The translations under genes were made by a program, and so were the position numbers. This document shows, piece by piece, positions 34,908 through 44,106 of a DNA stretch of 64,000 nucleotides. The notes under the pieces were generated by a model. The model searched no databases, was not told where the DNA came from, and saw only the letters and a program-made list of their open reading frames with translations. The stretch comes from Isoptericola halotolerans (lineage in GTDB: Bacteria; Actinomycetota; Actinomycetes; Actinomycetales; Cellulomonadaceae), in assembly GCF_003003075.1 (NCBI RefSeq), contig NZ_PVTX01000010.1:62001-126000 (forward strand). Reading direction: 5' to 3'. Each line of letters starts with the position of its first letter. The first letter of the stretch is position 1.

Positions 34908-37109
34908 GTGACGATCCCTGACGAGCCCGAGCAGCCCGCGCTGCTCGGGCTCGACGACGTCCCGGCGGCCCCGACGCCGCGCCGGCGCGGCCGGACGAAG
35001 GCACCGGTGGGACCGGCCGCCGTGGACCCGGTGGCGCGGGTGGTGCTCGACCTCGCCCCGGCACACCTGGATCGTGAGTTCGACTACCTGGTGCCCGCCC
35101 CGCTGGCCGACGAGGCCGTCGCGGGGGTCCGGGTGCGGGCGCGGTTCGGTCCGCAGGAGGTGAGCGGCTACGTCGTGGCGCGCGCCGCGGCGTCCGACCA
35201 CGACGGCCGGCTGGTGGCTCTCAAGCGGGTCGTCTCGCCGGACCCCGTGCTGGGCCCGGAGGTGCTCGCGCTGGCACGCCGGGTGGCCGAGCGGTACGCG
35301 GGCACGCTGTCCGACGTGCTGCGCCTCGCCGTGCCGCCGCGGCACGCCCGCGTCGAGGCCGAGGTGCTGGCCGCCCTCGCCGAGCAGGGGGACGGCGTGG
35401 ACGACGTGCCACGGCCCGCGCCCCCTGCGCCGCCCGAGGGCCAGGGCTGGGACGGCGCGTGGGCGCCGTACCGGGGCGGGGACGCCTTCTGCCGCCGGGT
35501 GCTCGCCGGGCAGGCTCCACGGGCCGTGTGGACGCCGCTGCCAGGCTTGGAGACCAGCCCCGGGACCAGCCCCGGGACCGGCCCGGGGACTGCCCCCGGG
35601 ACGGCGCACGCCGATCCGACCCTCGCCGAGCCGGCGCGCACGCCGCACTGGGCGGCGGCCGTCGCCCAGGCCGTGCGTGCGGCGCTGGCGGGCGGCCGCC
35701 GGGCCCTCGTCGTGGCACCCGACGCCCGGGACGTCGACCGGGTGTGCGCCGCGCTGGGTGCCGCCGGGGTGACGGGTGCGGTGCGTCTGCAGGCGGACGA
35801 CGGTCCCGCACCCCGCTACCGGGCGTTCCTGCGCGCCCGGCACGGCCTGGCGGACGTGGTGGTCGGCACGCGCGCGGCGATGTTCGCGCCCGTGCCGGAC
35901 CTCGGGCTCGTGGTGCTGTGGGGCGACGGCGAGGAGACGCTCGCCGAGCCCCATGCGCCGTACCCGCACGCCCGGGAGGTCCTGGCGCTGCGCAGCGAGC
36001 TGCAGCAGGCGGCGTTCCTGCTCGGCTCGCCCGGCCGGACGGTCCAGGCGCAGGCCCTGCTCGCGCGCGGCTGGGCGCAGGAGATCGGCGCACCCCGCGA
36101 CGTCGTGCGGGCCCGGGCGCCGCGGGTGCGTGCGCTGACCTCGGTAGAGCTCGCCCGCGAGGGCGCCGGTGCGGCCGCGCGGCTGCCGAGCGCGGCCTGG
36201 CGCGCCGCCCGCGACGCCCTCGCTCACGGGCCGGTGCTCGTCCAGGTGCCGCGCACCGGCTACCTGCCGGTGGTGGCGTGCGCCCGGTGCCGCACCGCGG
36301 CGCGCTGCGCCCACTGCCACGGCCCGCTGGGGCTTCGCGGTGCGAGCGCGACGCCGCAGTGCACGTGGTGCGCCCGCCTCGCCGGCGGGTGGCGCTGCGG
36401 CGAGTGCGGGCACGACCGGGTGCGGGCCGTGCGGGTCGGCTCCGAACGCACCGCCGAGGAGCTGGGCCGTGCCTTCCCCGGCGTACCCGTGCGGGTCTCG
36501 GCCTCCTCGGCGCCCGGCGGCGTGCTCGACCACGTCGACGCGACGCCCGCGCTCGTGGTGGCGACACCGGGTGCCGAGCCCGTGGCCGACGCCGGCTACG
36601 CGGCCGCGCTGCTGCTCGACGCCGCGGTGGCCACGGCGGGCACCGGCCTGGCCACGGCGACCGAGGCGGCCCACCGCTGGCTCGCGGCCGCGAGCCTGGT
36701 GCGGCCCGCCCCGCAGGGTCAGGTCCTGCTGGTGGGGGACGCCGCGCCCGCGCCCACCAGCGCGCTGGTGCGCTTCGACGCGCCAGGCCTGGCGGAACGC
36801 GAGCTGGACGAACGGCGCGAGCTCGACCTGCCGCCGGCCGTGCGCGTCGCCGCCGTCACCGGACTGGTCGACGCCGTGCGCGCCGTCGTCGGCCGCGTCG
36901 ATCTCGCCACGCCCGACGCCGTGCTCGGCCCGGTCGACCTGCCGGGTGACGGCAGCCGCCTCGACGCGGCCGTCCGGGTCGTCGTGCGCGTCCCGCTCGC
37001 CGAGGGCACCGAGCTCGCCCGCCAGCTGCGCGCCTCGATGGCCGTGCGTGCCGCCCGCCGTGAGGGCGGCACGGTCCGTGTCCAGCTCGACCCCGCGGAG
37101 ATGCTCTGA
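34908..37109 (+). CDS. priA: PriA-like primosomal protein, probably without helicase activity
   Basis: The 733-aa protein has the PriA N-terminal 3'-DNA-binding domain (VVLDLAPAHLDREFDYLVP and VRVRARFGPQEVSGYVV). A zinc-binding region follows with paired cysteines (CARCRTAARCAHC, CTWCARLAGGWRCGECG) near residues 465-505. The Walker A lysine motif expected near 240 is absent, and the DEXH position reads LWGDGEE. The helicase is therefore probably inactive, as described for other actinobacterial PriA. A run of 12-bp repeats encodes SPGTSPGTGPGTAPGT. GTG 34908 was chosen over TTG 34896. Confidence 0.88.
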   Translation: MTIPDEPEQPALLGLDDVPAAPTPRRRGRTKAPVGPAAVDPVARVVLDLAPAHLDREFDYLVPAPLADEAVAGVRVRARFGPQEVSGYVVARAAASDHDGRLVALKRVVSPDPVLGPEVLALARRVAERYAGTLSDVLRLAVPPRHARVEAEVLAALAEQGDGVDDVPRPAPPAPPEGQGWDGAWAPYRGGDAFCRRVLAGQAPRAVWTPLPGLETSPGTSPGTGPGTAPGTAHADPTLAEPARTPHWAAAVAQAVRAALAGGRRALVVAPDARDVDRVCAALGAAGVTGAVRLQADDGPAPRYRAFLRARHGLADVVVGTRAAMFAPVPDLGLVVLWGDGEETLAEPHAPYPHAREVLALRSELQQAAFLLGSPGRTVQAQALLARGWAQEIGAPRDVVRARAPRVRALTSVELAREGAGAAARLPSAAWRAARDALAHGPVLVQVPRTGYLPVVACARCRTAARCAHCHGPLGLRGASATPQCTWCARLAGGWRCGECGHDRVRAVRVGSERTAEELGRAFPGVPVRVSASSAPGGVLDHVDATPALVVATPGAEPVADAGYAAALLLDAAVATAGTGLATATEAAHRWLAAASLVRPAPQGQVLLVGDAAPAPTSALVRFDAPGLAERELDERRELDLPPAVRVAAVTGLVDAVRAVVGRVDLATPDAVLGPVDLPGDGSRLDAAVRVVVRVPLAEGTELARQLRASMAVRAARREGGTVRVQLDPAEML
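35552..35599 (+). repeat. Four 12-bp tandem repeats inside priA
   Basis: Units of the form GACCAGCCCCGG repeat four times with drift and encode TSPG/TGPG/TAPG tetrapeptides. They lie where a normal PriA would approach its helicase domain, so they form a flexible linker that could vary in length between strains. Confidence 0.8.
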
Positions 37110-37756
37110 TGACGCCCGACCCCCTGCCCGCCGACGGCCACGCACCGATCGACGCCGTGATCTACGACCTCGGCAACGTCCTGGTCGGCTGGGACCCCTA
37201 CGGAGCCTTCGACGGACTGGACCGGGCCGACGTCGATGCCTGGATGGCAGAGGTCGACTTCGCCGCGTTCAACCTCGCCCAGGACGCCGGGCGCACGTGG
37301 ACCGAGGCCGTCGCCCACCTGGAGGCCACCCGCCCCCACCTCGCCGCCTATGCCGAGCGCTACCGCACCGCCTACCCGGGCACCCTCACCGGACCGGTGC
37401 CCGGTTCGGCCGCGCTCGTCGACGAGCTCGCGTCGGCAGGAGTGCGCCTGTACGGGCTGACGAACTGGGCCGCCGACACCTTCCACCACGCCGTGCCCGC
37501 CGCGCCCGCCATCGGCCGCCTGCGCGACGTCGTCGTCTCCGGCCGGGTCCACCTCGCCAAGCCCGACCCGGCGATCTTCCGCCTCGCCGCCGTGCGCTTC
37601 GCCGTCGAACCCGCCCGCGCGGTGTTCGTCGACGACACCCCGCGCAACGTCGAGGCCGCCCGCGCGGTGGGGTTCCGCGGCGTGCACTTCACCGGGACGG
37701 GCGCGCTACGGGCGGCGCTCGCGGACCTCGGCGTACCGGTACGACGCCGGCCCTAG
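37109..37756 (+). CDS. HAD-IA family phosphatase, YihX-like
   Basis: The 215-aa hydrolase has motif I in AVIYDLGNVLVGWDP near residue 12, motif II in YGLTNWAADTF near 112, the motif III lysine in HLAKPDPAIFRLA near 150 and motif IV in VFVDDTPRNVEAA near 172. Similar enzymes dephosphorylate sugar phosphates, but the substrate is not predictable here. It starts at ATG 37109, overlapping the priA stop by one base. Its stop overlaps the fmt -10. Confidence 0.88.
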   Translation: MTPDPLPADGHAPIDAVIYDLGNVLVGWDPYGAFDGLDRADVDAWMAEVDFAAFNLAQDAGRTWTEAVAHLEATRPHLAAYAERYRTAYPGTLTGPVPGSAALVDELASAGVRLYGLTNWAADTFHHAVPAAPAIGRLRDVVVSGRVHLAKPDPAIFRLAAVRFAVEPARAVFVDDTPRNVEAARAVGFRGVHFTGTGALRAALADLGVPVRRRP

Positions 37757-37759
37757 ACT
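37754..37759 (+). promoter_or_regulatory. -10 hexamer TAGACT of fmt, leaderless type
   Basis: TAGACT ends 6 nt before the GTG at 37766. Its first three bases are the stop codon of the HAD gene, so the promoter is embedded in the upstream gene end. Confidence 0.6.
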
Positions 37760-37765
37760 TGCACG

Positions 37766-38728
37766 GTGCGTCTGCTCTTCGCCGGAACCCCGGAACCCGC
37801 CGTCCCCGCTCTGCGTGCGCTGATCGACTCCGAGCACGAGGTGGTCGCCGTCCTGACGCGAGCCGACGCCCGGGCCGGACGCGGTCGGCGCCTGGCGCCC
37901 AGCCCCGTGCGCGTCGCCGCCGAGGACGCCGGCATCCCGGTGATCACCGACGCCCCCCGCGGCGAGGAGTTCGTCGAGCGCCTGCGCGACCTCGAGATCG
38001 ACGCCGCACCCGTGGTGGCCTACGGGCACCTGCTGCGCGCCGACGTCCTGAGCGTGCCGCGCCTGGGGTGGGTCAACCTGCACTTCTCGGTGCTGCCCGC
38101 GTGGCGCGGCGCCGCCCCGGTGCAGCACGCGATCCTCGCCGGGGACGAGGTGACCGGCGCCACCACCTTCCTGCTCGACGAGGGCATGGACACCGGGCCG
38201 GTCCTCGGTACGGCCACCGAGACGATCCGCCCCCGCGACACGTCCGGCGACCTGCTCGGCCGCCTCGCGGTCTCCGGCGCCGAGCTGCTCGTGGCGAGCC
38301 TGGACGCGCTGGGCGCGGGCCGCCTCGCACCGCAGCCGCAACCCGCCGAGGGCGCCTCGCTCGCCCCCAAGATCACCCGCGGCGACGCCCTGGTGCGCTG
38401 GGACGACCCGGCGCTCGCGGTCGACCGGCGCATCCGTGCCGTCACGCCCGCACCCGGGGCGTGGACCACCCTGCCGGCCGCCGACGACGCGACGCCCCCG
38501 CCGCGACTCGGCATCGGACCCGTGCGGATGCGGCCCGAGGTCACCGACCTGGTCCCGGGCCGTCTGCGGGCCACCAAGGCCGAGGTGCTGGTGGGCACCG
38601 CCACCCACGCCGTCGCGCTCGGCGACGTGCAGCCCGTCGGCAAGAAGCCGATGCCGGCCGCCGACTGGGCGCGCGGCGCCGGTCGCGCCGTGCTCGACGC
38701 CGACGCACCCCTGGGAGGGACCCGATGA
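37766..38728 (+). CDS. fmt: Methionyl-tRNA formyltransferase
   Basis: This 320-aa enzyme formylates initiator Met-tRNA with 10-formyl-THF. Family marks are [18 protein letters not shown], the catalytic [24 protein letters not shown] with the Asn/His pair near residue 110, and [14 protein letters not shown] in the linker. The GTG start is fixed by the leaderless promoter. It overlaps rsmB by 4 bp. Confidence 0.96.
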   Translation: MRLLFAGTPEPAVPALRALIDSEHEVVAVLTRADARAGRGRRLAPSPVRVAAEDAGIPVITDAPRGEEFVERLRDLEIDAAPVVAYGHLLRADVLSVPRLGWVNLHFSVLPAWRGAAPVQHAILAGDEVTGATTFLLDEGMDTGPVLGTATETIRPRDTSGDLLGRLAVSGAELLVASLDALGAGRLAPQPQPAEGASLAPKITRGDALVRWDDPALAVDRRIRAVTPAPGAWTTLPAADDATPPPRLGIGPVRMRPEVTDLVPGRLRATKAEVLVGTATHAVALGDVQPVGKKPMPAADWARGAGRAVLDADAPLGGTR

Positions 38729-40260
38729 ACGCCGAACAGCGCGACGACCGGCGGGACGCACGGGGGCGCCAGCGTGGCGCCGCCCGGTCCCGCGGTCAGG
38801 GGCACCGCACCTCCCAGGCGCCCTCGCAGCGCCGGCGGGCCACCGACCCGGCCCGCACCGCGGCGTACGACGTGCTGCGCGAGGTGGACGCCTCGGACGC
38901 CTACGCCAACCTCGTGCTGCCGCCGCTGCTGCGCGAGCGGGGCATCACCGGCCGTGACGCCGCGTTCGCCACGGAGCTCGCCTACGGCACCCTGCGCCTG
39001 CAGGGCCGCTACGACGCGATCCTCGCCCGCTGCGTCAGCCGCCCCCTGGACCAGCTCGACCCCGAGGTCCTCGACGTGCTGCGCCTGGGCGCCCACCAGG
39101 TCCTCGGCATGCGGGTGCCCGCCCACGCCGCCGTCTCCGAGACCGTCGGCCTGTGCCGTGACCGCGTGGGGGCCGGGCCCGCCCAGATGGTCAACGCCGT
39201 GCTGCGTGCCGTGGGACGCACCAGCCTCGACGACTGGCTGGACCGCATCCGCGCCGAGGCGCCGGACGAGACCACCGCGCTCGCGCTGACCGGCTCGCAC
39301 CCCGTGTGGATCACCCGCGCCTTGCGCGAGGCCCTGCACGGCTCCGGGCGTCCGACCGGCGAGCTCGCCGACCTGCTCGAGGCCGACAACACCGCCCCGC
39401 GCGTCACGCTGGTCGTGCGTCCCGGGCTGGTCGAGCCCGACGACCTGACCGCCGACCAGGACCCGGACGGCGACGTGCGCCTCACGCCGGGACGCTGGGC
39501 GCCCACGGCACGGGTGCTCGCCGCCGGGACGGACCCCGCCGCCCTCGGCCCCGTCAGCGACGGACGCGCCGGCGTCCAGGACGAGGGCTCCCAGCTCGTC
39601 ACCCTGGCCCTGGCCGCCACACCCCTCGAGGGACGCGACGAACGCTGGCTCGACCTGTGCGCCGGCCCGGGCGGCAAGGCCGCCCTGCTCGGGGCGCTCG
39701 CGGCCCGGCAGGGCGCACGGCTCGTGGCCAACGAGGTCCAGCCGCACCGGACCCGCCTGGTGCGCCAGGGGCTGCGTGCCGTGCCGCAGGAGACGGTGGA
39801 GGCCGTGCGGACCGGGGACGGGCGCGAGGTCGGCACCGACGAGCCGGGCGCCTACGACCGGGTGCTCGTCGACGCGCCGTGCACCGGCCTGGGCGCGTTG
39901 CGGCGTCGGCCCGAGTCCCGGTGGCGCCGCACGCCCGCCGACCTGGGCACGCTGACCGGCCTGCAGACCGAGCTGCTCACCTCCGCGCTGGAGGCCGTGC
40001 GGCCCGGGGGAGTGGTGGCGTACGTGACGTGCTCGCCGCACCTGGCCGAGACACGCCTGGTGGTCGACGACGTGCTGCGCCGCCGCGACGACGTCGAACG
40101 CCTCGACGCCCGCGCTGTGGTGCGCGACGTCCTCGTCCCGGGCGCCGAGATCGACCTGGGGGCCGACGACGGTGGCGCGGGCGGTCTGGACGTCCAGCTC
40201 TGGCCGCACGTGCACGGCACCGACGCGATGCACCTGACGCTGCTGCGCCGGACGGCCTGA
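38725..40260 (+). CDS. rsmB: 16S rRNA (cytosine(967)-C(5))-methyltransferase family protein
   Basis: This 511-aa SAM-dependent enzyme has a basic, disordered start (residues 1-45). A NusB-like RNA-binding domain follows ([27 protein letters not shown]). The methyltransferase domain has the SAM motif [19 protein letters not shown] near residue 310. Both catalytic cysteines are present: [16 protein letters not shown] and [11 protein letters not shown]. It starts at ATG 38725, overlapping fmt. It is followed by the hipBA accessory module instead of rpe. Confidence 0.94.
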   Translation: MNAEQRDDRRDARGRQRGAARSRGQGHRTSQAPSQRRRATDPARTAAYDVLREVDASDAYANLVLPPLLRERGITGRDAAFATELAYGTLRLQGRYDAILARCVSRPLDQLDPEVLDVLRLGAHQVLGMRVPAHAAVSETVGLCRDRVGAGPAQMVNAVLRAVGRTSLDDWLDRIRAEAPDETTALALTGSHPVWITRALREALHGSGRPTGELADLLEADNTAPRVTLVVRPGLVEPDDLTADQDPDGDVRLTPGRWAPTARVLAAGTDPAALGPVSDGRAGVQDEGSQLVTLALAATPLEGRDERWLDLCAGPGGKAALLGALAARQGARLVANEVQPHRTRLVRQGLRAVPQETVEAVRTGDGREVGTDEPGAYDRVLVDAPCTGLGALRRRPESRWRRTPADLGTLTGLQTELLTSALEAVRPGGVVAYVTCSPHLAETRLVVDDVLRRRDDVERLDARAVVRDVLVPGAEIDLGADDGGAGGLDVQLWPHVHGTDAMHLTLLRRTA

Positions 40261-40300
40261 GCAGGCCTTCTGCCGGGCGATCCGGCGACGTGCAGTGCCA

Positions 40301-40370
40301 GGAAATCCTTGCTCACTCGGGTACCGTCGGGATAACCTGACACAAGCGAGTGCATGGATATCCTGACTCA
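40301..40370 (+). promoter_or_regulatory. Three-repeat operator upstream of hipBA
   Basis: GGAAATCCTTGCTCA (40301-40315), GGATAACCTGACACA (40330-40344) and GGATATCCTGACTCA (40356-40370) are variants of one 15-mer with start-to-start spacings of 29 and 26 bp. The GGATATCC core is palindromic, like the TATCC/GGATA arms of E. coli hip operators. HipB binding here would autoregulate the operon. The third copy ends just before the RBS. Confidence 0.7.
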
Positions 40371-40380
40371 AGGAGGCGAG

Positions 40381-40620
40381 ATGCCCCGCTGGACCCGAGC
40401 CCGGGGACCGCGCGACCTCGGCCGCTTCGTCCGCCAGGCACGCAAACGCCGCCACCTCAGCCAGGCGGCGCTCGCGGACGAGCTCGGCCTGACCCGGCAG
40501 TACGTCTCCGAGGTCGAGTCCGGCGTCGGGAACCTCTACATCACCCGACTGTTCGAGATCTTCGACGAGCTCGGCATCGACGTGCGCCTGGAGGAACGAG
40601 GCGACGATGACGACGTCTGA
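40381..40620 (+). CDS. HipB-like XRE antitoxin
   Basis: The 79-aa protein has a single Cro/C1-type helix-turn-helix: LGRFVRQARKRRHLSQAALADELGLTRQYVSEVESG at about residues 13-48. An acidic tail follows. It is the antitoxin/repressor of the HipA kinase encoded downstream, with which it overlaps by 14 bp. The ATG at 40381 is decided by AAGGAGG five nt upstream; the ATG at 40354 lies inside the operator repeats. Confidence 0.88.
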   Translation: MPRWTRARGPRDLGRFVRQARKRRHLSQAALADELGLTRQYVSEVESGVGNLYITRLFEIFDELGIDVRLEERGDDDDV

Positions 40621-41887
40621 GCTGGACGCGTGGCTGTACGGCAGCCGCGTCGCGCGGTTCACCGCGCGCGACGCGGGTCGCGCTGCGCCCCGTGTCGATC
40701 TCACGTGGGACCGCGACGCTCTGGCCCGCTGGGGCTACGGCTCGCGGGTCCTGTCCCACCTGCTCCCGATGGACCCGGACCACGCTCCGCCTCCTGCCCG
40801 CGTGACCGCCTGGCTCGACGGGCTGATGCCGGAAGGGCGCGTCCGCGACCACATGGCCATGGACGCCGGGGTAGACCCCGAGGACACCGTGGGCTTCTTC
40901 GGTGCCTACGGCGGTGACACCGTGGGCGCGCTGCAGTTCGTGCCGGTCGGGGCCGCACCGCGAGCTGCCGCCGTCGGCGGGCGTCCCCTGGAGGCGGACG
41001 ACATCGCCACGCTCCTGCACGCGAGCGTCGCCCGCGCGGGCGGGCAGGGACGTAGCCAACGACTGACCAGCTCGCTGCCGGGTATGGAGCCCAAGATCGG
41101 ACTGGTGCGCGACGGCGAGCACTGGTGGCGGGCGTCGCCGGAGCAGCCGACCACGCACATCCTCAAGGTCGCCCGTGCGGCGGACTCGCCCACCGCCGAC
41201 CTCGTCGACACCGAGGCGGCGGCCCTCGACCTCGCCCGGCGCATCGGCCTGACCACGATCGACGCGCACGTCGAGACGTTCGCCGACATGCGGTGCATCG
41301 TCGTCTCCCGCTACGACCGCGTCCCCGACGACGGCGCACCCGGCGGGCTGCGACGCATCCACCAGGAGGACGCCGCCCAGGCACTGGGCATCAACACCCG
41401 CGACCCGGAGCGCAAGTTCCAGCACGGACGGGCGCTGCCCTCCCTCGTCCGGATCGCCCAGGTGCTGCGGGACGACGGCGCGCGCCCGGACCCGCTCCTG
41501 GCGCTGACCGCGCTCAACCTCGCCGTCGGGAACACCGACGCCCACGCGAAGAACATCTCCTTGCTGCGCCGCGAGGACGGCACCGTGGCGCTGGCCCCGG
41601 CCTACGACGTCTCGATGCACCTCCACCACTCCCACGCCTCGCGGATCTTCGCGATGGACGTGGCGGGCGAGCGGGACATGGACGCGATCACGGGGAAGCA
41701 CCTCGTCGCCGAGAGTGTCTCGTGGGGACTGCCACGGCGCCGCGCCGTGCGGGTCGTGGCGCGCACCCTCGACGACCTCAGGGCGGCGCTGGGCGAGATC
41801 GACCGGGACGCCCACCCTGGTGTCCCTGCCGAGGCGTGGCGCACCGTGGTCGAGCGCGCCGAGGTGCTGCGCCGGTCGGTCGACTGA
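40607..41887 (+). CDS. HipA-like serine/threonine kinase toxin
   Basis: This 426-aa kinase has the N-terminal subdomain with GYGSRVLSHLLPM and LPEGR-like LMPEGRVRDHMA. The ATP-loop equivalent is SSLPGMEPKIGLV near residue 165. The catalytic loop VGNTDAHAKNISLL lies near 305, and the metal-binding LAPAYDVSM near 328. E. coli HipA phosphorylates GltX and causes growth arrest. All kinase residues appear intact. It is cotranscribed with hipB by overlap. Confidence 0.9.
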   Translation: MTTSELDAWLYGSRVARFTARDAGRAAPRVDLTWDRDALARWGYGSRVLSHLLPMDPDHAPPPARVTAWLDGLMPEGRVRDHMAMDAGVDPEDTVGFFGAYGGDTVGALQFVPVGAAPRAAAVGGRPLEADDIATLLHASVARAGGQGRSQRLTSSLPGMEPKIGLVRDGEHWWRASPEQPTTHILKVARAADSPTADLVDTEAAALDLARRIGLTTIDAHVETFADMRCIVVSRYDRVPDDGAPGGLRRIHQEDAAQALGINTRDPERKFQHGRALPSLVRIAQVLRDDGARPDPLLALTALNLAVGNTDAHAKNISLLRREDGTVALAPAYDVSMHLHHSHASRIFAMDVAGERDMDAITGKHLVAESVSWGLPRRRAVRVVARTLDDLRAALGEIDRDAHPGVPAEAWRTVVERAEVLRRSVD

Positions 41888-41891
41888 CGCC

Positions 41892-42410
41892 TCAGCGCAG
41901 GGAGCGCTGGAGCAGCATCGTGCTGACGCTCCGACCGCGCTTGACGCCCACGTCGCGCAGGACGCCGACCACCTCGAAACCGAGGCGGCGGTGCAGCGGC
42001 AGGGAACCGGCCGCGGCAGGATCGTCGGCGACGACGGCGACCACCTCGCGGACCCCGGCCAGCGAGCACGCGTCGAGCAGCGCCGAGAGCAACCGCGTCC
42101 CCACCCCGCGGCCCTGGGCCGCGGGGGAGAGGTAGATCGTCGTCTCGACGGTGTGCCGGTAGGCGGCCTTCGGGCGCCACGGAGAGGCGTAGGCGTAGCC
42201 GACGACGACGTCGTCGACCTCGGCGACCAGGAACGGCAGACCCCGGTCTCGGAGGTCGTCCAGGCGCACCGCCCAAGCCTCGACGCCGGGGGGCTCCTCG
42301 TCGAACGTCACCGCGGTGCGCAGCACGTACGGCTCGAGGATCGCGGCGACGGTGGGCAGGTCGCGAGCGGTGGCGGCACGGACGAGCGGCCGAGGGGCTG
42401 GTGTGTCCAC
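41892..42410 (-). CDS. GNAT N-acetyltransferase, phosphinothricin acetyltransferase-like
   Basis: The 172-aa acetyltransferase has VRAATARDLPTVAAILEPYVLRTAVTFDEEPP at the start, GYAYASPWRPKAAYRHTVETTIYLSP and the acetyl-CoA loop AAQGRGVGTRLLSALLDA. The pattern matches the PAT/YncA group that acetylates phosphinothricin or methionine derivatives; the true substrate is unknown. The GTG start has TACTCT 6 nt upstream. It converges with hipA, 4 bp away. Confidence 0.85.
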   Translation of the reverse strand: MDTPAPRPLVRAATARDLPTVAAILEPYVLRTAVTFDEEPPGVEAWAVRLDDLRDRGLPFLVAEVDDVVVGYAYASPWRPKAAYRHTVETTIYLSPAAQGRGVGTRLLSALLDACSLAGVREVVAVVADDPAAAGSLPLHRRLGFEVVGVLRDVGVKRGRSVSTMLLQRSLR

Positions 42411-42416
42411 GGCGCG

Positions 42417-42422
42417 AGAGTA
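42417..42422 (-). promoter_or_regulatory. -10 hexamer TACTCT of the GNAT gene, leaderless type
   Basis: On the minus strand TACTCT lies 6 nt before the GTG at 42410. Confidence 0.5.
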
Positions 42423-42454
42423 CCGGTGCCCGGCCAGGATGGGTCGAGGCGGGA

Positions 42455-42481
42455 TGTCGAGAACACGAACCGGGCTCCGTC
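42455..42481 (+). promoter_or_regulatory. ECF42-type promoter upstream of the YCII gene
   Basis: TGTCGA (42455-42460) and CGTC (42478-42481) are 17 bp apart. This is the promoter type I recall being reported for ECF42 sigma factors. It sits before the YCII gene and the ECF42-like sigma gene, so the pair is probably autoregulated. Confidence 0.6.
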
Positions 42482-42533
42482 CCAGGGGTGAGAGCGGCCA
42501 CGAGGGGCCGTCTCCGCGACGAAGGAGAGCACG

Positions 42534-42941
42534 ATGACCAAGTACCTGCTGCTGAAGCACTACCGGGGCGCGCCGGCCGCCGTCAACGACGTCCCGATGG
42601 ACCGGTGGACGCCGGAGGAGGTCTCCGCGCACATCCAGTACATGAACGACTTCGCGGCCCGGCTCGAGGGCACGGGCGAGTACGTGGACGGCCAGGCGCT
42701 CTCGCCCGAGGGCATGTTCGTGCGGTACGACGGCGAGGGTCGCCCACCGGTCACCGACGGGCCCTTCCCGGAGACCAAGGACCTGATCGCCGGCTGGATG
42801 GTGATCGACGTCGAGAACCAGGAGCGTGCGGTTGAGCTGGCCGGGGAGCTGTCCGCGGCGCCCGGTGCGGGCGGACGCCCGATCCACGAGTGGCTCGAGC
42901 TCCGGCCGTTCCTGACGGCAGCGCCCACCGTCACGGAGTGA
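42534..42941 (+). CDS. YCII-related (DGPF) domain protein
   Basis: The 135-aa protein has the YCII/DGPF fold: KYLLLKHYRGAP at the start, DGQALSPEGMFVRYDGEGRPPVTDGPFPETKDLIAGWMVIDVE in the centre. TDGPFPETK is the hallmark. Such proteins are encoded next to ECF42 sigma factors, and their activity is unknown. GAAGGAGAG precedes the ATG. The sigma gene follows after 4 nt. Confidence 0.88.
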   Translation: MTKYLLLKHYRGAPAAVNDVPMDRWTPEEVSAHIQYMNDFAARLEGTGEYVDGQALSPEGMFVRYDGEGRPPVTDGPFPETKDLIAGWMVIDVENQERAVELAGELSAAPGAGGRPIHEWLELRPFLTAAPTVTE

Positions 42942-42945
42942 CCCG

Positions 42946-44106
42946 GTGGACGATGCGCTGCTGCGGGCTCTCACGCCCACGGTGATCGGCGTCCTCTGCC
43001 GTCGCGGAGCGGACTTCGCGACGGCAGAGGACGCCGTGCAGGAGGCACTGGTCGAGGCCGTGCGCCGGTGGCCGGACGACCCCCCGCAGGACCCGCGCGG
43101 GTGGCTGGTCACGGTCGCCTGGCGCAAGTTCCTCGACGTCGCCCGCGCGGACGCGGCCCGCCGGCAGCGGGAAGCTCGGGTGGAGGCGGAACCGTCGCCC
43201 GAGCCGGCCGCCTCCGTCGACGACACGCTCCGGCTGTACTCCCTGTGCGCGCACCCGTCCCTGACGCCGTCGTCGGCCGTCGCCCTCACGCTGCGCGCCG
43301 TCGGTGGCCTCACGACGCGGCAGATCGCCGAGGCATACCTCGTGCCGGAGGCGACCATGGCCCAGCGCATCAGCCGGGCCAAACGCACGGTCGCGGGTGT
43401 CCGGCTCGACCGGTCCGGCGACGTGGCCACGGTGCTGAAGGTTCTCTACCTCGTGTTCAACGAGGGCTACACCGGCGACGTCGACCTGGCCGCCGAGGCG
43501 ATCCGACTCACGCGCGAGCTGCGGGGGATGTACCCCCACCCGGAGGTCGCGGGACTGCTCGCGCTCATGCTGCTCCACCACGCGCGTCGGCCGGCCCGGA
43601 CCCGCGCCGACGGCGGTCTGGTGCCGCTCGCCGAGCAGGACCGTGGCCGGTGGGACACGGACCTGATCGCGGAGGGCGTCGAGATCCTCCAGGCGGCGCT
43701 CGCGCGGGACCGGCTCGGGGAGTTCCAGGCTCAGGCTGCCGTCGCGGCGCTCCATGCCGACGCCCGGACGGTGGGGGAGACCGACTGGGTGCAGATCGTG
43801 GAGTGGTACGACGAGCTGCTGCGGCTCACCGACAACCCCGTCGCCCGGCTCAACCGTGCCGTCGCCGTCGGCGAGGCCGACGGACCGCGAGCAGGTCTGG
43901 CCGCGCTGGTGCAGCTCGATCCCGGTCTGCCGCGCCACGCCGCGGCGGCCGCGTACCTGCACGAGCGGGACGGAGACCTGGTGACGGCGGCGCGGCTCTA
44001 CACCGAGGCGGCGCGGGCGGCGACCAACCAGCCCGAGCGCGACCACCTGGTCCGCCAGGCCGCACGGCTCAACTCCGTACGGGGTCGGGAGCGCGGGCGA
44101 GGCTGA
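42946..44106 (+). CDS. ECF sigma factor, ECF42 group with C-terminal extension
   Basis: This 386-aa sigma factor has region 2 in DFATAEDAVQEALVEAVRRWPDDPPQDPRGWLVTVAWRKFLDVAR. Region 4 is near residues 105-150 (LTLRAVGGLTTRQIAEAYLVPEATMAQRISRAKRTV). A long helical, TPR-like extension follows, with VLYLVFNEGYTG and EWYDELLRLTDNPVARLNRAVAVGEADGP. This architecture defines ECF42, in which the extension is needed for activity. No anti-sigma gene is present. The GTG start is 4 nt after the YCII gene. Confidence 0.92.
   Translation: MDDALLRALTPTVIGVLCRRGADFATAEDAVQEALVEAVRRWPDDPPQDPRGWLVTVAWRKFLDVARADAARRQREARVEAEPSPEPAASVDDTLRLYSLCAHPSLTPSSAVALTLRAVGGLTTRQIAEAYLVPEATMAQRISRAKRTVAGVRLDRSGDVATVLKVLYLVFNEGYTGDVDLAAEAIRLTRELRGMYPHPEVAGLLALMLLHHARRPARTRADGGLVPLAEQDRGRWDTDLIAEGVEILQAALARDRLGEFQAQAAVAALHADARTVGETDWVQIVEWYDELLRLTDNPVARLNRAVAVGEADGPRAGLAALVQLDPGLPRHAAAAAYLHERDGDLVTAARLYTEAARAATNQPERDHLVRQAARLNSVRGRERGRG

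Noticed and set aside
40272-40286. GCCGG/CCGGC hairpin after rsmB as terminator
   Set aside because: The stem is only 5 bp and no T-rich tract follows, so it is not distinguishable from chance at this GC content.
40354-40380. ATG at 40354 as hipB start
   Set aside because: It lies within the operator repeat region, while ATG 40381 has AAGGAGG at proper distance and begins the family N-terminus.
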